DNA of 64,000 nt from Agreia sp. Leaf210 (GCF_001421485.1 NZ_LMKK01000003.1:789164-853163); one strand, 5' to 3'; counted from the first letter of the stretch, positions 33,935 to 43,238 are shown. Notes: generated by a model not told the origin, from the letters alone. A program made the numbers and translations.

Positions 33935-33944
33935 ACTCCGCGTC

Positions 33945-34874
33945 ATGCGACTTGGCGTCATCGATGTGGGATCCAACACTGTTCATCTTCTGATCGTGGA
34001 TGCCCACCCCGGCGCGAGCCCGGTGCCTTACCACTCCCAACGCTCGACGCTGCGTCTCATGCGCTACCTGGATGCCGATGGTGCCATCGCCGAGGAGGGC
34101 GTGCTGCGCATCGTGGCCGCGGTGAAGGAATCGGCGGACACCGCCCGCACGATCGGGGTCGACGATCTCATCTCGACCGCCACGAGCGCGATCCGTGAGG
34201 CCACGAACGGTGATGACGTACTGCGCCGGATCGCGCACGAGACCGGCGTCGAATTGGTCGTGCTGTCGGGAGAAGACGAGGCGAGGATCACCATGCTCGC
34301 CGTGCGACGGTGGCTCGGCTGGTCGGCGGGCGAGATCCTGCTGTTCGACATCGGTGGCGGCTCCTTCGAGATCGCCCAGGGCGCGGACGAGTACCCCGAT
34401 GTGCAAGCCTCGCTCCCCCTCGGCGCGGGACGAACGACCGTCGGGTTTCTCGCGGAGGACCCGCCGCAGCGTTCGGACATCTCGCGTCTGCGAGCGCACG
34501 CCCGCGCCGAGTTGACGCAGCTGCGTGACGAGCTCTTCGCAGACCGCCCTCGACCGAAGCGGGTCGTCGGCACCTCGAAGACCATCCGCTCGCTCGCTCG
34601 GTTGGTGGGCGGTCCGTCCGATCCCGTCACCGGAGACCTGGCGCAGCTGCACTACGCGGGCCTTCGCGAATGGGAGCCGACGCTGAGGGCGATGACCGGA
34701 TCGACGAGAGAGCATCTGCCCGGCATCACCCCCGAGCGGGGATATCAGATCCTCGCCGGGGCCGTCGTGCTTCGCACCGCGATGAAGGTCTTCGACGTTC
34801 AGACCATGACGATCTCGCCGTGGGCCCTGCGCGAGGGAATCGTGCTCCGCTACATCGATGCCCTCGACGACTGA
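33945..34874 (+). CDS. ppx: Ppx/GppA-family exopolyphosphatase / guanosine pentaphosphatase
   Basis: A 309-residue sugar-kinase/Hsp70-fold phosphatase. The first phosphate loop is LGVIDVGSNTVHLLIVDA (residues 3-20), followed by STATSAIREATNG, LSGEDEARITMLAV and the second loop LLFDIGGGSFEIAQG. It lacks the C-terminal HD domain of E. coli Ppx, matching the short actinobacterial forms. These hydrolyse polyphosphate ends or pppGpp. Its stop codon precedes the next gene's ribosome site directly. Confidence 0.92.
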   Translation: MRLGVIDVGSNTVHLLIVDAHPGASPVPYHSQRSTLRLMRYLDADGAIAEEGVLRIVAAVKESADTARTIGVDDLISTATSAIREATNGDDVLRRIAHETGVELVVLSGEDEARITMLAVRRWLGWSAGEILLFDIGGGSFEIAQGADEYPDVQASLPLGAGRTTVGFLAEDPPQRSDISRLRAHARAELTQLRDELFADRPRPKRVVGTSKTIRSLARLVGGPSDPVTGDLAQLHYAGLREWEPTLRAMTGSTREHLPGITPERGYQILAGAVVLRTAMKVFDVQTMTISPWALREGIVLRYIDALDD

Positions 34875-34889
34875 AGAAGGAGGCCCGCC

Positions 34890-35525
34890 ATCGTTCGCCC
34901 TCCTCACCCCCTGCTCAACCGGGAACTGATCGGTCGCACCGCCCTCGGTCTCATCGACCGAGAGGGCTCAGACGGCGCGAGTGTGCGCCGAATCGCCGCG
35001 AAGCTCGGCGTCAATCCGACCTCTCTCTACAACCATGTTCCCAACCGGGCAGCCATCATCGAAGATGTGCGAGCGATGGTCTCGGCCAACATCGACTCGG
35101 GGCCCCTTCGCGAACTGGTGTGGGAGGACGGCCTCCGAGCGTGGGCGCGCTCGTATCGCTCGGCATTCGCCGGCCACCCCCGCGCCATTCCACTCCTGAT
35201 GACGACACGGGCTTCGGCACCGGTTCTTCTCGCCGAATACGAGGACTTCGCCCTCGCCGCAGAGTCCGTCGGGTGGACGAGCGCGGACGTGCTGCCACTC
35301 CTGACCGCCTTCGAGTCCTTCATCCTCGGCAGCGTCCTCGACATGTCCGGGCCGAAGGTCGTCTTCGATCCCACCGGCCAGGAAGAGCGGTTTCCGCGCT
35401 TCGCGGCGGCATTCTCCTCGTTGGAGCACGAGGATCCGGAGGATCCGGTCGCCTCCCGCGCGTTCGAACTGGGACTCTCCATGCTCGTCTCGTCGGCGAG
35501 GCCGGAGCATCACCAGCGCCGCTGA
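34890..35525 (+). CDS. TetR/AcrR-family regulator, apparent ATC start codon
   Basis: A 211-residue TetR regulator if read from 34890. Helix-turn-helix spans about residues 8-52 (ELIGRTALGLIDREGSDGAS, then VRRIAAKLGVNPTSLYNHVP), with a TetR_C-type ligand domain after it (AFAGHPRAIPLLMTTRA, LTAFESFILGSVLDMSG). Between the ppx stop (34872-34874, same frame) and 34983 there is no ATG, GTG or TTG in frame. A perfect AAGGAGG (34877-34883) sits six nt before the ATC at 34890. The GTG at 34983 would remove half of the DNA-binding domain. So the gene either uses a rare ATC start or an original ATG has mutated. It probably controls the downstream amidase operon. Confidence 0.8.
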   Translation: MVRPPHPLLNRELIGRTALGLIDREGSDGASVRRIAAKLGVNPTSLYNHVPNRAAIIEDVRAMVSANIDSGPLRELVWEDGLRAWARSYRSAFAGHPRAIPLLMTTRASAPVLLAEYEDFALAAESVGWTSADVLPLLTAFESFILGSVLDMSGPKVVFDPTGQEERFPRFAAAFSSLEHEDPEDPVASRAFELGLSMLVSSARPEHHQRR

Positions 35526-35585
35526 ACACTGGACGAGACCACGACGCCACCTGCCGTCGAACCCGTCTCTGGCGCAGCTAAAACA

Positions 35586-35600
35586 AACAGTGTATGTTTC
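35586..35600. promoter_or_regulatory. Candidate TetR operator/promoter AAACA-N5-TGTTT before the amidase operon
   Basis: AAACAGTGTATGTTT is an inverted repeat with 5-bp arms around a 5-nt centre, 61-75 nt after the TetR stop and 68 nt before the amidase ATG. It includes TATGTT, a plausible -10 element (TANNNT), so a bound repressor would occlude the promoter. Confidence 0.55.
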
Positions 35601-35667
35601 AGGTGTCGCGCCACCGGCGTAGCACCGACAGGTCTCCCCTGACAGGTCTCCCCTGAAAGCGAGAAAC

Positions 35668-37692
35668 ATGGAATCGCGGGACTTCACGGTCGTCGAAGCG
35701 GACATCGACCGGCTGCACGCCGCTCTGAGGTCGGGCGAGGTCACGAGCGTCGAGCTCGTGGCTCGATATCTCAATCGCATCGCGTTCTACGACCGGTCGG
35801 GCATCCGGCTCAACTCCGTTCCGATCATCAACCCCGCGGTATTCGACGAGGCCCGGGAGTCCGACGTCCGACGTGCGCTCGGCACCACCCGCGGGCCTCT
35901 CGACGGAATCCCGTTCACCGCGAAGGACAGCTATCGGGTCAAGGGTCTGCCCGTCGCCTCCGGTTCGCCGGCCTTCGCCGAGCTGATCGCTCACGACGAC
36001 GCCTTCGCGGTCGAACGTCTCCGTGAGGCTGGGGCGATCTTCCTCGGCTTCACCAACATGCCGCCGATGGCAGCGGGCGGCATGCAGCGCGGTGTCTACG
36101 GACGCGCCGAGTCGCCGTATAACGCCGAGTATCTGACGTCGGCCTTCGGATCCGGCTCGTCCAACGGGTCCGGCACGGCGACGGCGGCGAGCTTCGCGGC
36201 GTTCGGACTCGGCGAGGAGACCTGGTCGTCCGGTCGCGCGCCCGCGTCGAACAACTCGCTCGTGGCCTACACCCCGTCGCGCGGAGTCATCTCGGTTCGC
36301 GGCAACTGGCCCCTCGTTCCGACGATGGATGTGGTCGTTCCGCACACACGATCGATCGACGACCTGAAGCACGTCCTCGACGCTGTCGTCGCCGATGATC
36401 CCCGCTCGGACGGCGACCTGTGGCGCATCCAACCCTGGATCACCCTGCCGCGGCCGTCGGACATACGACCGGTGTCGTTCGTGGCCCTTCCCGATCTTCC
36501 CCTCGCCGGCGTTCGCCTCGCGGTTCCGCGAATCTACGTCAATGCCGACCCCGACAGCAGATACCCGATCGAGACACGTGAGTCGATCATGGACCTGTGG
36601 GCGCAGCTGCGCGACGATCTCGAGGAGGCGGGCGCCGAGGTCGTCGAGACGTCGTTCCCGGCAGTCGACAACTACGAGAAGCTTCACGAGGGCGACCGCG
36701 ATTTCGTCGATCGAGGGTGGGTGAGCGAAGAGTTTCTGCGCGACGAACTCGGAAGGCTGTCGGCCTGGGCACTCGACGACTTCCTGCGCCAGAACGGCGA
36801 TCCGGCGCTCGACCGGCTCGCCGATGCGGATGCCTCGCTCGTCTTCCCCCACCCCCGCGGGGCACTCCGCGACCGCTACGGCGTCTTCGACTTCGACATC
36901 GCCTACGACATGTCGGATGTCGTCGCAGACGCGCACGAGGGCGTCGCCCCCTGGACGGAGATCGAGACACTCGAGGCGGGACTGCGGGGGCTCGAGAAGA
37001 CCAGACAGGTCGACGTCGAGGAGTGGCTGACGAACGAGATGTTCGACGCGGTGATCTTTCCGACCGCCTCCGACGTCGGCCCTGCCGACGCGGACCTCAC
37101 CGAGGCCTCCGCCGACATCGCCTGGCGCAACGGCGTGTGGGTGTCGAATGGCAATCTCGTGCCCCGTCACCTCGGTATCCCCACCGTGACCGTTCCGCTC
37201 GGCAGCATGACCGACACCGGCATGCCGGTCGGGGTCACGGTGGCCGGTTCGGCTCATACCGATCCCCGGATCCTTCAGCTGGCCTCTGCCATCGAGAATC
37301 TCCGACCGCGCCGGGTCGCCCCACCGAGAACACCCGCTCTTGATGACGAGGCCCTGTTCTCCAGCCAGAGTGCGCCCTCCGCGAGCGCGCTCGCGGTACG
37401 CATCGACTCGGTCGACGTCGAGCGACACGACGACCACGCCACGGTCCGGTTCGTGGCGACCGTCACCGATGGGGCGGCGGACCTGTGCGCTGCGTTCGTC
37501 GACGGTCGTTCGATCACCGCGACGAGACAGGGCGATCGCATCGTCGGCAGTCGGCGGGTGGATGCGGACACGTACGATCAGCCCCACAGCGAATGGAGAC
37601 CGCCTTACGGCCCCCTCGTGACGGTCGTCGTGCGCAGCGCCGACGGGTCGGTCGCCGGGGCGATCGCGACGACTGCCGCCGCGCCGCTCTGA
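35668..37692 (+). CDS. Amidase-signature family hydrolase (674 aa)
   Basis: A 674-residue amidase-signature enzyme, cleaving C-N amide bonds by a Ser-cisSer-Lys triad. The catalytic Lys is K86 in IPFTAKDSYRVKG. The Gly/Ser loop GSGSSNGSGT (161-170) supplies the cis-Ser, and the nucleophile is probably S187 or S188 in ETWSSGRAPAS, a departure from the usual DTGGSIR. The C-terminal part includes GNLVPRHLGIPTVTVPLG and MPVGVTVAG. Residues ~580-674 form an extra beta-rich domain not found in GatA. First gene of a three-gene operon; 54 nt separate it from the next. No signal peptide, hence cytoplasmic. Confidence 0.88.
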   Translation: MESRDFTVVEADIDRLHAALRSGEVTSVELVARYLNRIAFYDRSGIRLNSVPIINPAVFDEARESDVRRALGTTRGPLDGIPFTAKDSYRVKGLPVASGSPAFAELIAHDDAFAVERLREAGAIFLGFTNMPPMAAGGMQRGVYGRAESPYNAEYLTSAFGSGSSNGSGTATAASFAAFGLGEETWSSGRAPASNNSLVAYTPSRGVISVRGNWPLVPTMDVVVPHTRSIDDLKHVLDAVVADDPRSDGDLWRIQPWITLPRPSDIRPVSFVALPDLPLAGVRLAVPRIYVNADPDSRYPIETRESIMDLWAQLRDDLEEAGAEVVETSFPAVDNYEKLHEGDRDFVDRGWVSEEFLRDELGRLSAWALDDFLRQNGDPALDRLADADASLVFPHPRGALRDRYGVFDFDIAYDMSDVVADAHEGVAPWTEIETLEAGLRGLEKTRQVDVEEWLTNEMFDAVIFPTASDVGPADADLTEASADIAWRNGVWVSNGNLVPRHLGIPTVTVPLGSMTDTGMPVGVTVAGSAHTDPRILQLASAIENLRPRRVAPPRTPALDDEALFSSQSAPSASALAVRIDSVDVERHDDHATVRFVATVTDGAADLCAAFVDGRSITATRQGDRIVGSRRVDADTYDQPHSEWRPPYGPLVTVVVRSADGSVAGAIATTAAAPL

Positions 37693-37746
37693 CGCCCGAG
37701 CATTGACTCTGGCACCGCCGTTCTCATCACCACTCAAGGAGCACCC

Positions 37747-40626
37747 ATGTCGAGCACGATCTTCGACTACTTCGCGCAGGTCGAACTGCCGACGCCCACC
37801 CTCGAGGTCGACGAAGTGCTGGGGCTCGTCTCCACCCACTTCGGCATCGACGCCGACGCCCGATCGCTCGGCAGCCAGCAGGATCAGAACTTCCGCCTGC
37901 TCTCCCCCGAATCCGGCCGAGCGCTGGGGATTCTCAAGATCAGCAACCCCGCGTTCAGCGAGACCGAAATCGACATGCAGGATCGCGCCGCCGAGGTGGT
38001 GGCCGACCACGACCCGACGCTGCGCATCCCCCGCATCGTCACGGGACCCCTCGGCCCGATGTCCGGCTGGTGGGACACCTCGCAGGGACGCTTCCACGCC
38101 AGAGTGATCGAGAACATCGCCGGCAGCACGCTCATGGGTTCGGACTACCTGGCACCCGACGTGGTCGAGCGCATGGGCGAGCTCTCGGCCCGGGTGAGTC
38201 GCGCGCTCGAGACATTCGAGCATGTCGCGACGAGTCGAGTGCTGCAATGGGACCTCCGATACGCAGGACGCGTCATCGAGACCCTCCTGCCCCTCGAACC
38301 CGACGCATCCGTGAGAACGTTCGTGCAGCACGCGGCGCGGCGGGCGCTGCGCGCTCTCGACGATGTAAAGGACGCTCTTCCCGTGCAGGCGGGCCACTTC
38401 GACATCACCGACGACAACATGCTGCGCCCTGAGGGCGAGCGACTGCCCGACGCGGTGATCGATTTCGGTGACGTGTCAGCCTCGTGGCGCGTCGGTGAGA
38501 TCGCCATCACCGTCTCGTCGCTGCTGCATCACGACGGAGCGACTCCCGCCTCCGCCCTGCCCGCGGTTCGGGCGTTCCACGCTCTGCGCCCGCTCGACGA
38601 CGACGAGATCACGGCGCTCTGGCCACTCGTCATCTTGCGCGGCGCCGTTCTCGTACTGAGCGGTCGCCAGCAGGTGCGACTCGACGAGGCCAACAGTTAT
38701 GCCGACGCCGCGCTCGACCGCGAGTTCCGCGTCTTGACGGTCGCGGCATCCGTGCCCTCGGAGGTCATGGCCGGCGCTATTCGCGACGCCCTGGGGCTCG
38801 GCCCCAGTCCGGTTCGATCGTGGAGCGCTGCCCCCGTCCTCCGCTCGTTCGATCGAGCCGTTGCGCTCGACGGCGGCACCGTCTCGCCGGTGAACGACGA
38901 CGGCGCCTGGCTGAGGGCGAGCAGCATCGACGACGAAGCGATAGCTCACCTCGGCTCCGGAGCCGAGGCCGTGTATTTGCCGGCGTGGAACGCCGTGCTC
39001 GCCGGGGCTCCGACTCGCACGCCGTCGGCACCCGACACCGTCCCCACCGGAACGACTCTCTGGCTCTCGTCAGAGACGCCGATTATCGGATCGGTCGAGA
39101 TCTCGGTCGTCCGCCCCGGTGTGATCGCGCTGACCGTCGGTGACGAGACGCTCACGATCTCCGGCTCCGGGGTAGACACGACGGTCGGCATGCTGCCCCC
39201 ACGAACCCGACTCTTCGCTCAGCGTGGGCGCCGAGAGACACCGGATGCGCCGCACGCCGTCTCCGCCGACCTCGCGGCGGCATGGCGAGCGGTGCTGGGC
39301 GATCCCGCCCCCGCACTCGGACTACCGGTCGCCGAATCGCCGTCGCACGACGACGTCCTCGCGCGCCGGGAAGCCGTGCTGGCCGAGGTGCAGGAGCACT
39401 ACTACTCGGCACCACCGCAGATCGAACGAGGGTGGCGGGAATACCTCGTCAGCGTCGACGGCCGGGTGTATCTCGACATGGTCAACAACGTCGCGTCCGT
39501 CGGGCACGCCCATCCGCGCGTCGTCGAGGCTGCTACCCGGCAGCTGCGGTTGGTCAACACCAATTCTCGATTCAACTACCGCGCGATCGCGGACTATGCC
39601 GAGCGTCTCGCCGCAACGCTGCCCGACGAGCTCGACACCGTATTCTTCGTCAACTCCGGCTCCGAGGCCGCGGACCTCGCGATCAGGCTCGCCATGGCCA
39701 CGACGGGGCGTTCCGACATGGTCGCGATGCGCGAGGCGTATCACGGCTGGACGTTCGCGAGCGACGCCGTGTCGACATCCATCGCCGACAACCCGGCCGC
39801 CCTCTCGACCCGCCCCGACTGGGTGCATACCGTCGCGGCCGCGAATTCCTACCGCGGCGAACTGCGCGGCGCCGACGCGGCCGGCTACGCATGCGAGGCC
39901 GTTCGGGTCATCGACGAACTCGCCGCACGGGGAAAACCGCCAGCCGGATTCATCGGCGAACCGTACTTCGGCAACGCGGGCGGCGTCGCGCTGCCCGATG
40001 GCTATCTCGCCGAGGTCTACGAGGCCATCCGCAGTCACGGGGGAATCACCATCGCAGACGAGGTACAGGTGGGATTCGGTCGGCTCGGCGAGTGGTTCTG
40101 GGGTTTCCAACAGCAGGGCGTCGTGCCCGACGTCGTCGCCGTAGCGAAATCGATCGGAGCGGGGCAGCCGATCGGGGCCGTGATCACCCGTCGCGAGATC
40201 GCCGACCGCTACCGCACGCAGGGGTACTTCTTCTCGTCGACAGGAGGCTCGCCGGTATCTGCCGTCATCGGCATGGCCGTGCTCGATGTCATCGAGGACG
40301 AGAACCTGCAGGAGAACGCTCGAACGGTCGGCGCACATCTCAAGAGCCGGCTCGAGGCCCTCGGCGCGGAGCACGACATCATCGGCACCGTGCACGGTTC
40401 GGGCCTGTATCTCGGTCTCGAATTCGTGAGGGATCGCGACATGCTCGAGCCCGCGACAGAGGAGACCGCCGCGATCTGCGATCGTCTGCTCCATCTCGGC
40501 GTCATCATGCAGCCCACGGGCGATCACCAGAACGTCCTGAAGATCAAGCCTCCCCTGTGCATCACCCGCGAGTCGGTCGACTACTTCGCCGACCAGTTCG
40601 CCCGGGTGCTCGCAACGGGATGGTGA
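37747..40626 (+). CDS. Fusion: APH-type kinase + class III PLP aminotransferase/phospho-lyase (959 aa)
   Basis: A 959-residue fusion. Residues 1-340 are an aminoglycoside-phosphotransferase-like kinase with catalytic loop HFDITDDNML (H217, D219) and metal-binding DFGD (239-242). Residues ~350-510 are a beta-rich linker I cannot assign; in homologous fusions I recall a degenerate M23-like segment here. Residues ~525-959 are a class III aminotransferase with FFVNSGSEAADLAIRLA, AYHGWTF, ADEVQVGFGRLG and PLP lysine K801 in AVAKSIGAGQ. Animal relatives are paired enzymes: hydroxylysine or ethanolamine kinases of the APH family and the phospho-lyases AGXT2L1/2. The fusion may therefore phosphorylate an amino alcohol and eliminate phosphate and ammonia. 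AAGGAG lies 6 nt before the ATG. Confidence 0.9.
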   Translation: MSSTIFDYFAQVELPTPTLEVDEVLGLVSTHFGIDADARSLGSQQDQNFRLLSPESGRALGILKISNPAFSETEIDMQDRAAEVVADHDPTLRIPRIVTGPLGPMSGWWDTSQGRFHARVIENIAGSTLMGSDYLAPDVVERMGELSARVSRALETFEHVATSRVLQWDLRYAGRVIETLLPLEPDASVRTFVQHAARRALRALDDVKDALPVQAGHFDITDDNMLRPEGERLPDAVIDFGDVSASWRVGEIAITVSSLLHHDGATPASALPAVRAFHALRPLDDDEITALWPLVILRGAVLVLSGRQQVRLDEANSYADAALDREFRVLTVAASVPSEVMAGAIRDALGLGPSPVRSWSAAPVLRSFDRAVALDGGTVSPVNDDGAWLRASSIDDEAIAHLGSGAEAVYLPAWNAVLAGAPTRTPSAPDTVPTGTTLWLSSETPIIGSVEISVVRPGVIALTVGDETLTISGSGVDTTVGMLPPRTRLFAQRGRRETPDAPHAVSADLAAAWRAVLGDPAPALGLPVAESPSHDDVLARREAVLAEVQEHYYSAPPQIERGWREYLVSVDGRVYLDMVNNVASVGHAHPRVVEAATRQLRLVNTNSRFNYRAIADYAERLAATLPDELDTVFFVNSGSEAADLAIRLAMATTGRSDMVAMREAYHGWTFASDAVSTSIADNPAALSTRPDWVHTVAAANSYRGELRGADAAGYACEAVRVIDELAARGKPPAGFIGEPYFGNAGGVALPDGYLAEVYEAIRSHGGITIADEVQVGFGRLGEWFWGFQQQGVVPDVVAVAKSIGAGQPIGAVITRREIADRYRTQGYFFSSTGGSPVSAVIGMAVLDVIEDENLQENARTVGAHLKSRLEALGAEHDIIGTVHGSGLYLGLEFVRDRDMLEPATEETAAICDRLLHLGVIMQPTGDHQNVLKIKPPLCITRESVDYFADQFARVLATGW

Positions 40627-40683
40627 CGCTCCACCTCATTCCCCTTCCTCTCCCCTTACGAACACCACTATAAGGAGCCCGTC

Positions 40684-41721
40684 ATGTGGCGCATGCCCTC
40701 TGAGACAGCCGAACACACGCGCACCTGGATGGCCTTCCCCCGTGAGGGCTTCACCCTCGGCTCGAAAGCATCGGAGCGGGAGGCTGGCTACGCCGCCTGG
40801 ACCGCGGTCGCGCACGCGATCCTCCCCTTCGAACCCGTGTCGATGGTCGTCGATCCGACCGAGATCGCTCGAGCACGTCGCATGCTCGACTCGTCGATCG
40901 AGATCGTCGAGGCGCCGCTCGACGAGTTCTGGATGCGCGACATGGGCCCGACGTTCGTTCTCGACGACGAGCGGCCCGGGGTACTCGGCGCGGTCGACTG
41001 GATCTTCAACGGTTGGGGCGCGCCCGAATGGGCCGAGTGGACGAAGTCGGCTCAGATCGCGCGGATCGTCGGCGAGCACGTCGGCGCCGAGATTCTCAGC
41101 TCGATGCTGGTCGCCGAGGGTGGAGGCCTGCACGTCGACGGCTCCGGCACCGTTCTCCTGACCGACACCGTTCAACTCGACCCTCGACGCAACCCGTACG
41201 CCGACAGGGCGCGGGTAGAGGCGGAGATGAATCGCACGATCGGCTCGACGCAGGCCATCTGGCTGTCTCGGGGGCTCACCCGTGACTACGACGAGCTAGG
41301 CACCAATGGCCACGTCGATATCGTGGCGACCTTCGCGTCGCCCGACCGGGTCCTGCTGCACGCCCAACAGGACCCCGCACACCCTGACGCCGAGGTGAGC
41401 GATCTGCTGCGCGGCGAACTCGAGCGGGCGTTCGCGAGTCTGGGCCGCTCCGTCGAGATCACCGACCTTCCCGCGCCCACGGCGCTCCGCGACGATGTCG
41501 ACTTCGTCGATTGGAGTTACGTCAACCACCTCGTCGTCAACGGAGGTGTCATCGCCTGCGGCTTCGGCGAGGAACAGGCCGACGCCCGCGCTCGCGGCAT
41601 CCTCTCCGACGCCTACCCCGGTCGCACGGTCGTCACTGTCGACGCCCGCGAGCTCTTCGCCCGCGGTGGAGGCATCCACTGCATCACCCAGCAGCAGCCC
41701 GCAGTGTCTTCGATCGACTGA
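40684..41721 (+). CDS. Agmatine deiminase-family (PAD_porph) enzyme
   Basis: A 345-residue guanidino-group-modifying enzyme with the agmatine/peptidyl-arginine deiminase propeller fold. Active-site motifs are intact: FWMRDMGPTFV (D86), EGGGLHVDG, NGHVDIVATF (H210) and GGGIHCITQQQP with nucleophile C333. Agmatine deiminase converts agmatine to N-carbamoylputrescine plus ammonia; whether agmatine itself is the substrate is not decidable. AAGGAGC lies 8 nt before the ATG. Third gene of the operon, 57 nt after the fusion gene. With the amidase and the kinase/lyase it suggests stepwise nitrogen release from one compound. Confidence 0.9.
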   Translation: MWRMPSETAEHTRTWMAFPREGFTLGSKASEREAGYAAWTAVAHAILPFEPVSMVVDPTEIARARRMLDSSIEIVEAPLDEFWMRDMGPTFVLDDERPGVLGAVDWIFNGWGAPEWAEWTKSAQIARIVGEHVGAEILSSMLVAEGGGLHVDGSGTVLLTDTVQLDPRRNPYADRARVEAEMNRTIGSTQAIWLSRGLTRDYDELGTNGHVDIVATFASPDRVLLHAQQDPAHPDAEVSDLLRGELERAFASLGRSVEITDLPAPTALRDDVDFVDWSYVNHLVVNGGVIACGFGEEQADARARGILSDAYPGRTVVTVDARELFARGGGIHCITQQQPAVSSID

Positions 41722-41766
41722 GCCACCGGTCGTGGGCGCCCCGACCCGAGGCCGACGCCGAACAGA

Positions 41767-42882
41767 TCACTCCGCGCTGATCGACTCCGGTCGGGCGAGC
41801 ATCAGAATGCGGCGCAGATGCATCGCGGTGAGGACGCCCGGCCCCATGGATCGGCCCTGCTGCAGAGTGCGGTCGTCGACCGTCTCGAGCAGGTGTCGCA
41901 CGGCTCGAGCAGCCTCGGCCCGCAGGCGATGCGCCTGGGCGCCGTCGTCCGCGCCGACGGGGAGCGCATCGGCTACCGCGCGGCAGGCCGCCGTCAGCGG
42001 TTTCGGGAGCGCAGGGTCCAGGTCGAGGGCTGCCGGGCCGTCCCAGATTGTGTCGGCGATGGTGACCGAGATGTCTCGGATGTGATGCGCGATCGTGTCC
42101 AGAGCGTCCATCTCGGCCCAGACGTCTCTCGGATCGGCGCGACGAAGCAGCGCTCGCGGGTTGCCGCGACGGCTGTCGTCCGCCTCCAGCAGGGCGACAC
42201 GGATCTCCCGGGTCGTGTCGGCGAGGGATGCCGCGTCGCCGGCCCAGCCGTCTCGCTCGGGCGGCCAGGACGCCGAGACGGCGTCGCCGATGTCACGCAG
42301 ATGCGAGGAGAGCTGAGCGCGAAACGCGTCGACGCGCGCAGAGGCCTGAGCGGTGAGCGGCGCGGGAGCGATCAGCACGTTGACCAGAAGGCCGATCGTC
42401 ACCCCCACCGCCGTCTGCACCAGGTAGCCGAGCGAGTAGTCGTCGGCCTTCTGCCCGCCGATGATGAGAACGAACAGGGCGGCCATGGGAACGTACTCGC
42501 GCCCCGCGCCGAACCATCCGGTTCCGGAGACCAGCACGGCGACGCCGACCACGGCCGGGATGCTCCACCATGTCGGGCCCACCGTCAGAATGACGAGTGT
42601 CGCGAGCCCGATGCCGGCGGCCAGACCGAGGATGGTCTGCAGCCCCGATCGCACCGACCCCATCAGCGTCGGGTACATGCTGATCAGCGCGCCGAGCGGG
42701 GCGTAGTAGGGATAGTCGTTGACGACACCGGGCATATGAGGCGCCACCAGCCAGGCGATGCCCACCGCCAAGGCCGTCTTGGCCACGAGAAGAAGTCGCG
42801 CGGGCGCGGTTGCCTGGCGGGTCGCCGTGCGGATGGCGGACGCCCAGGTGCGCCATCGGCCGTTCGGCGCGGTGTCGGTCAT
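41767..42882 (-). CDS. FUSC-family (aromatic acid exporter-like) membrane protein
   Basis: A 371-residue protein. The N-terminal half has six helices (for example LLLVAKTALAVGIAWLVA, VLVSGTGWFGAGREYVPM), and the C-terminal half is a soluble helical domain. It resembles the FUSC/ArAE superfamily, whose members export aromatic acids or other organic anions. The ATG at 42882 has GGAAGGAG about 9 nt upstream; the frame stays open to 42963 but runs into the tRNA terminator. Converges on the deiminase gene. Confidence 0.8.
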   Translation of the reverse strand: MTDTAPNGRWRTWASAIRTATRQATAPARLLLVAKTALAVGIAWLVAPHMPGVVNDYPYYAPLGALISMYPTLMGSVRSGLQTILGLAAGIGLATLVILTVGPTWWSIPAVVGVAVLVSGTGWFGAGREYVPMAALFVLIIGGQKADDYSLGYLVQTAVGVTIGLLVNVLIAPAPLTAQASARVDAFRAQLSSHLRDIGDAVSASWPPERDGWAGDAASLADTTREIRVALLEADDSRRGNPRALLRRADPRDVWAEMDALDTIAHHIRDISVTIADTIWDGPAALDLDPALPKPLTAACRAVADALPVGADDGAQAHRLRAEAARAVRHLLETVDDRTLQQGRSMGPGVLTAMHLRRILMLARPESISAE

Positions 42883-42950
42883 GATGGTCGACTCCTTCCA
42901 GCACAGGTTCGGCACGCGAAGCCGGGGCAACGCGCAGTCCGCAGACGACG

Positions 42951-42986
42951 AAAGCCCTGACAAGAATTGCTTCTCATCAGGGCTTA
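42951..42986 (-). terminator. Hairpin terminator downstream of tRNA-Pro
   Basis: AAGCCCTGA (42952-42960) and TCAGGGCTT (42977-42985) form a perfect 9-bp stem, followed on the minus strand by TTCGTC. It lies 5 nt after the tRNA 3' end and separates the tRNA from the FUSC gene. Confidence 0.8.
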
Positions 42987-42990
42987 TCTG

Positions 42991-43064
<74 letters not shown>

Positions 43065-43238
43065 TGGCTTGTTGCCCGCGAAGACAACTTGTCCATATTA
43101 GCCTGACTTTCACCCTCCCGCGAACACAGCGGCCCGTCCGAGGAATCGGACGCAATTCACGGACTTTCGGCGTACCGTGAAGAGAACGCGCCGTGGTGTT
43201 CGACTCCGACGCTCGCTTCACCCGAAAGGTGGCACGCC

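Noticed and set aside
35599..38397. 932-codon open frame on the minus strand across amidase and fusion genes
   Set aside because: Antisense frame in phase with strong third-position GC bias; composition rich in Arg/Gly/Asp/Val without any domain. The plus-strand genes have complete catalytic motifs and ribosome sites.
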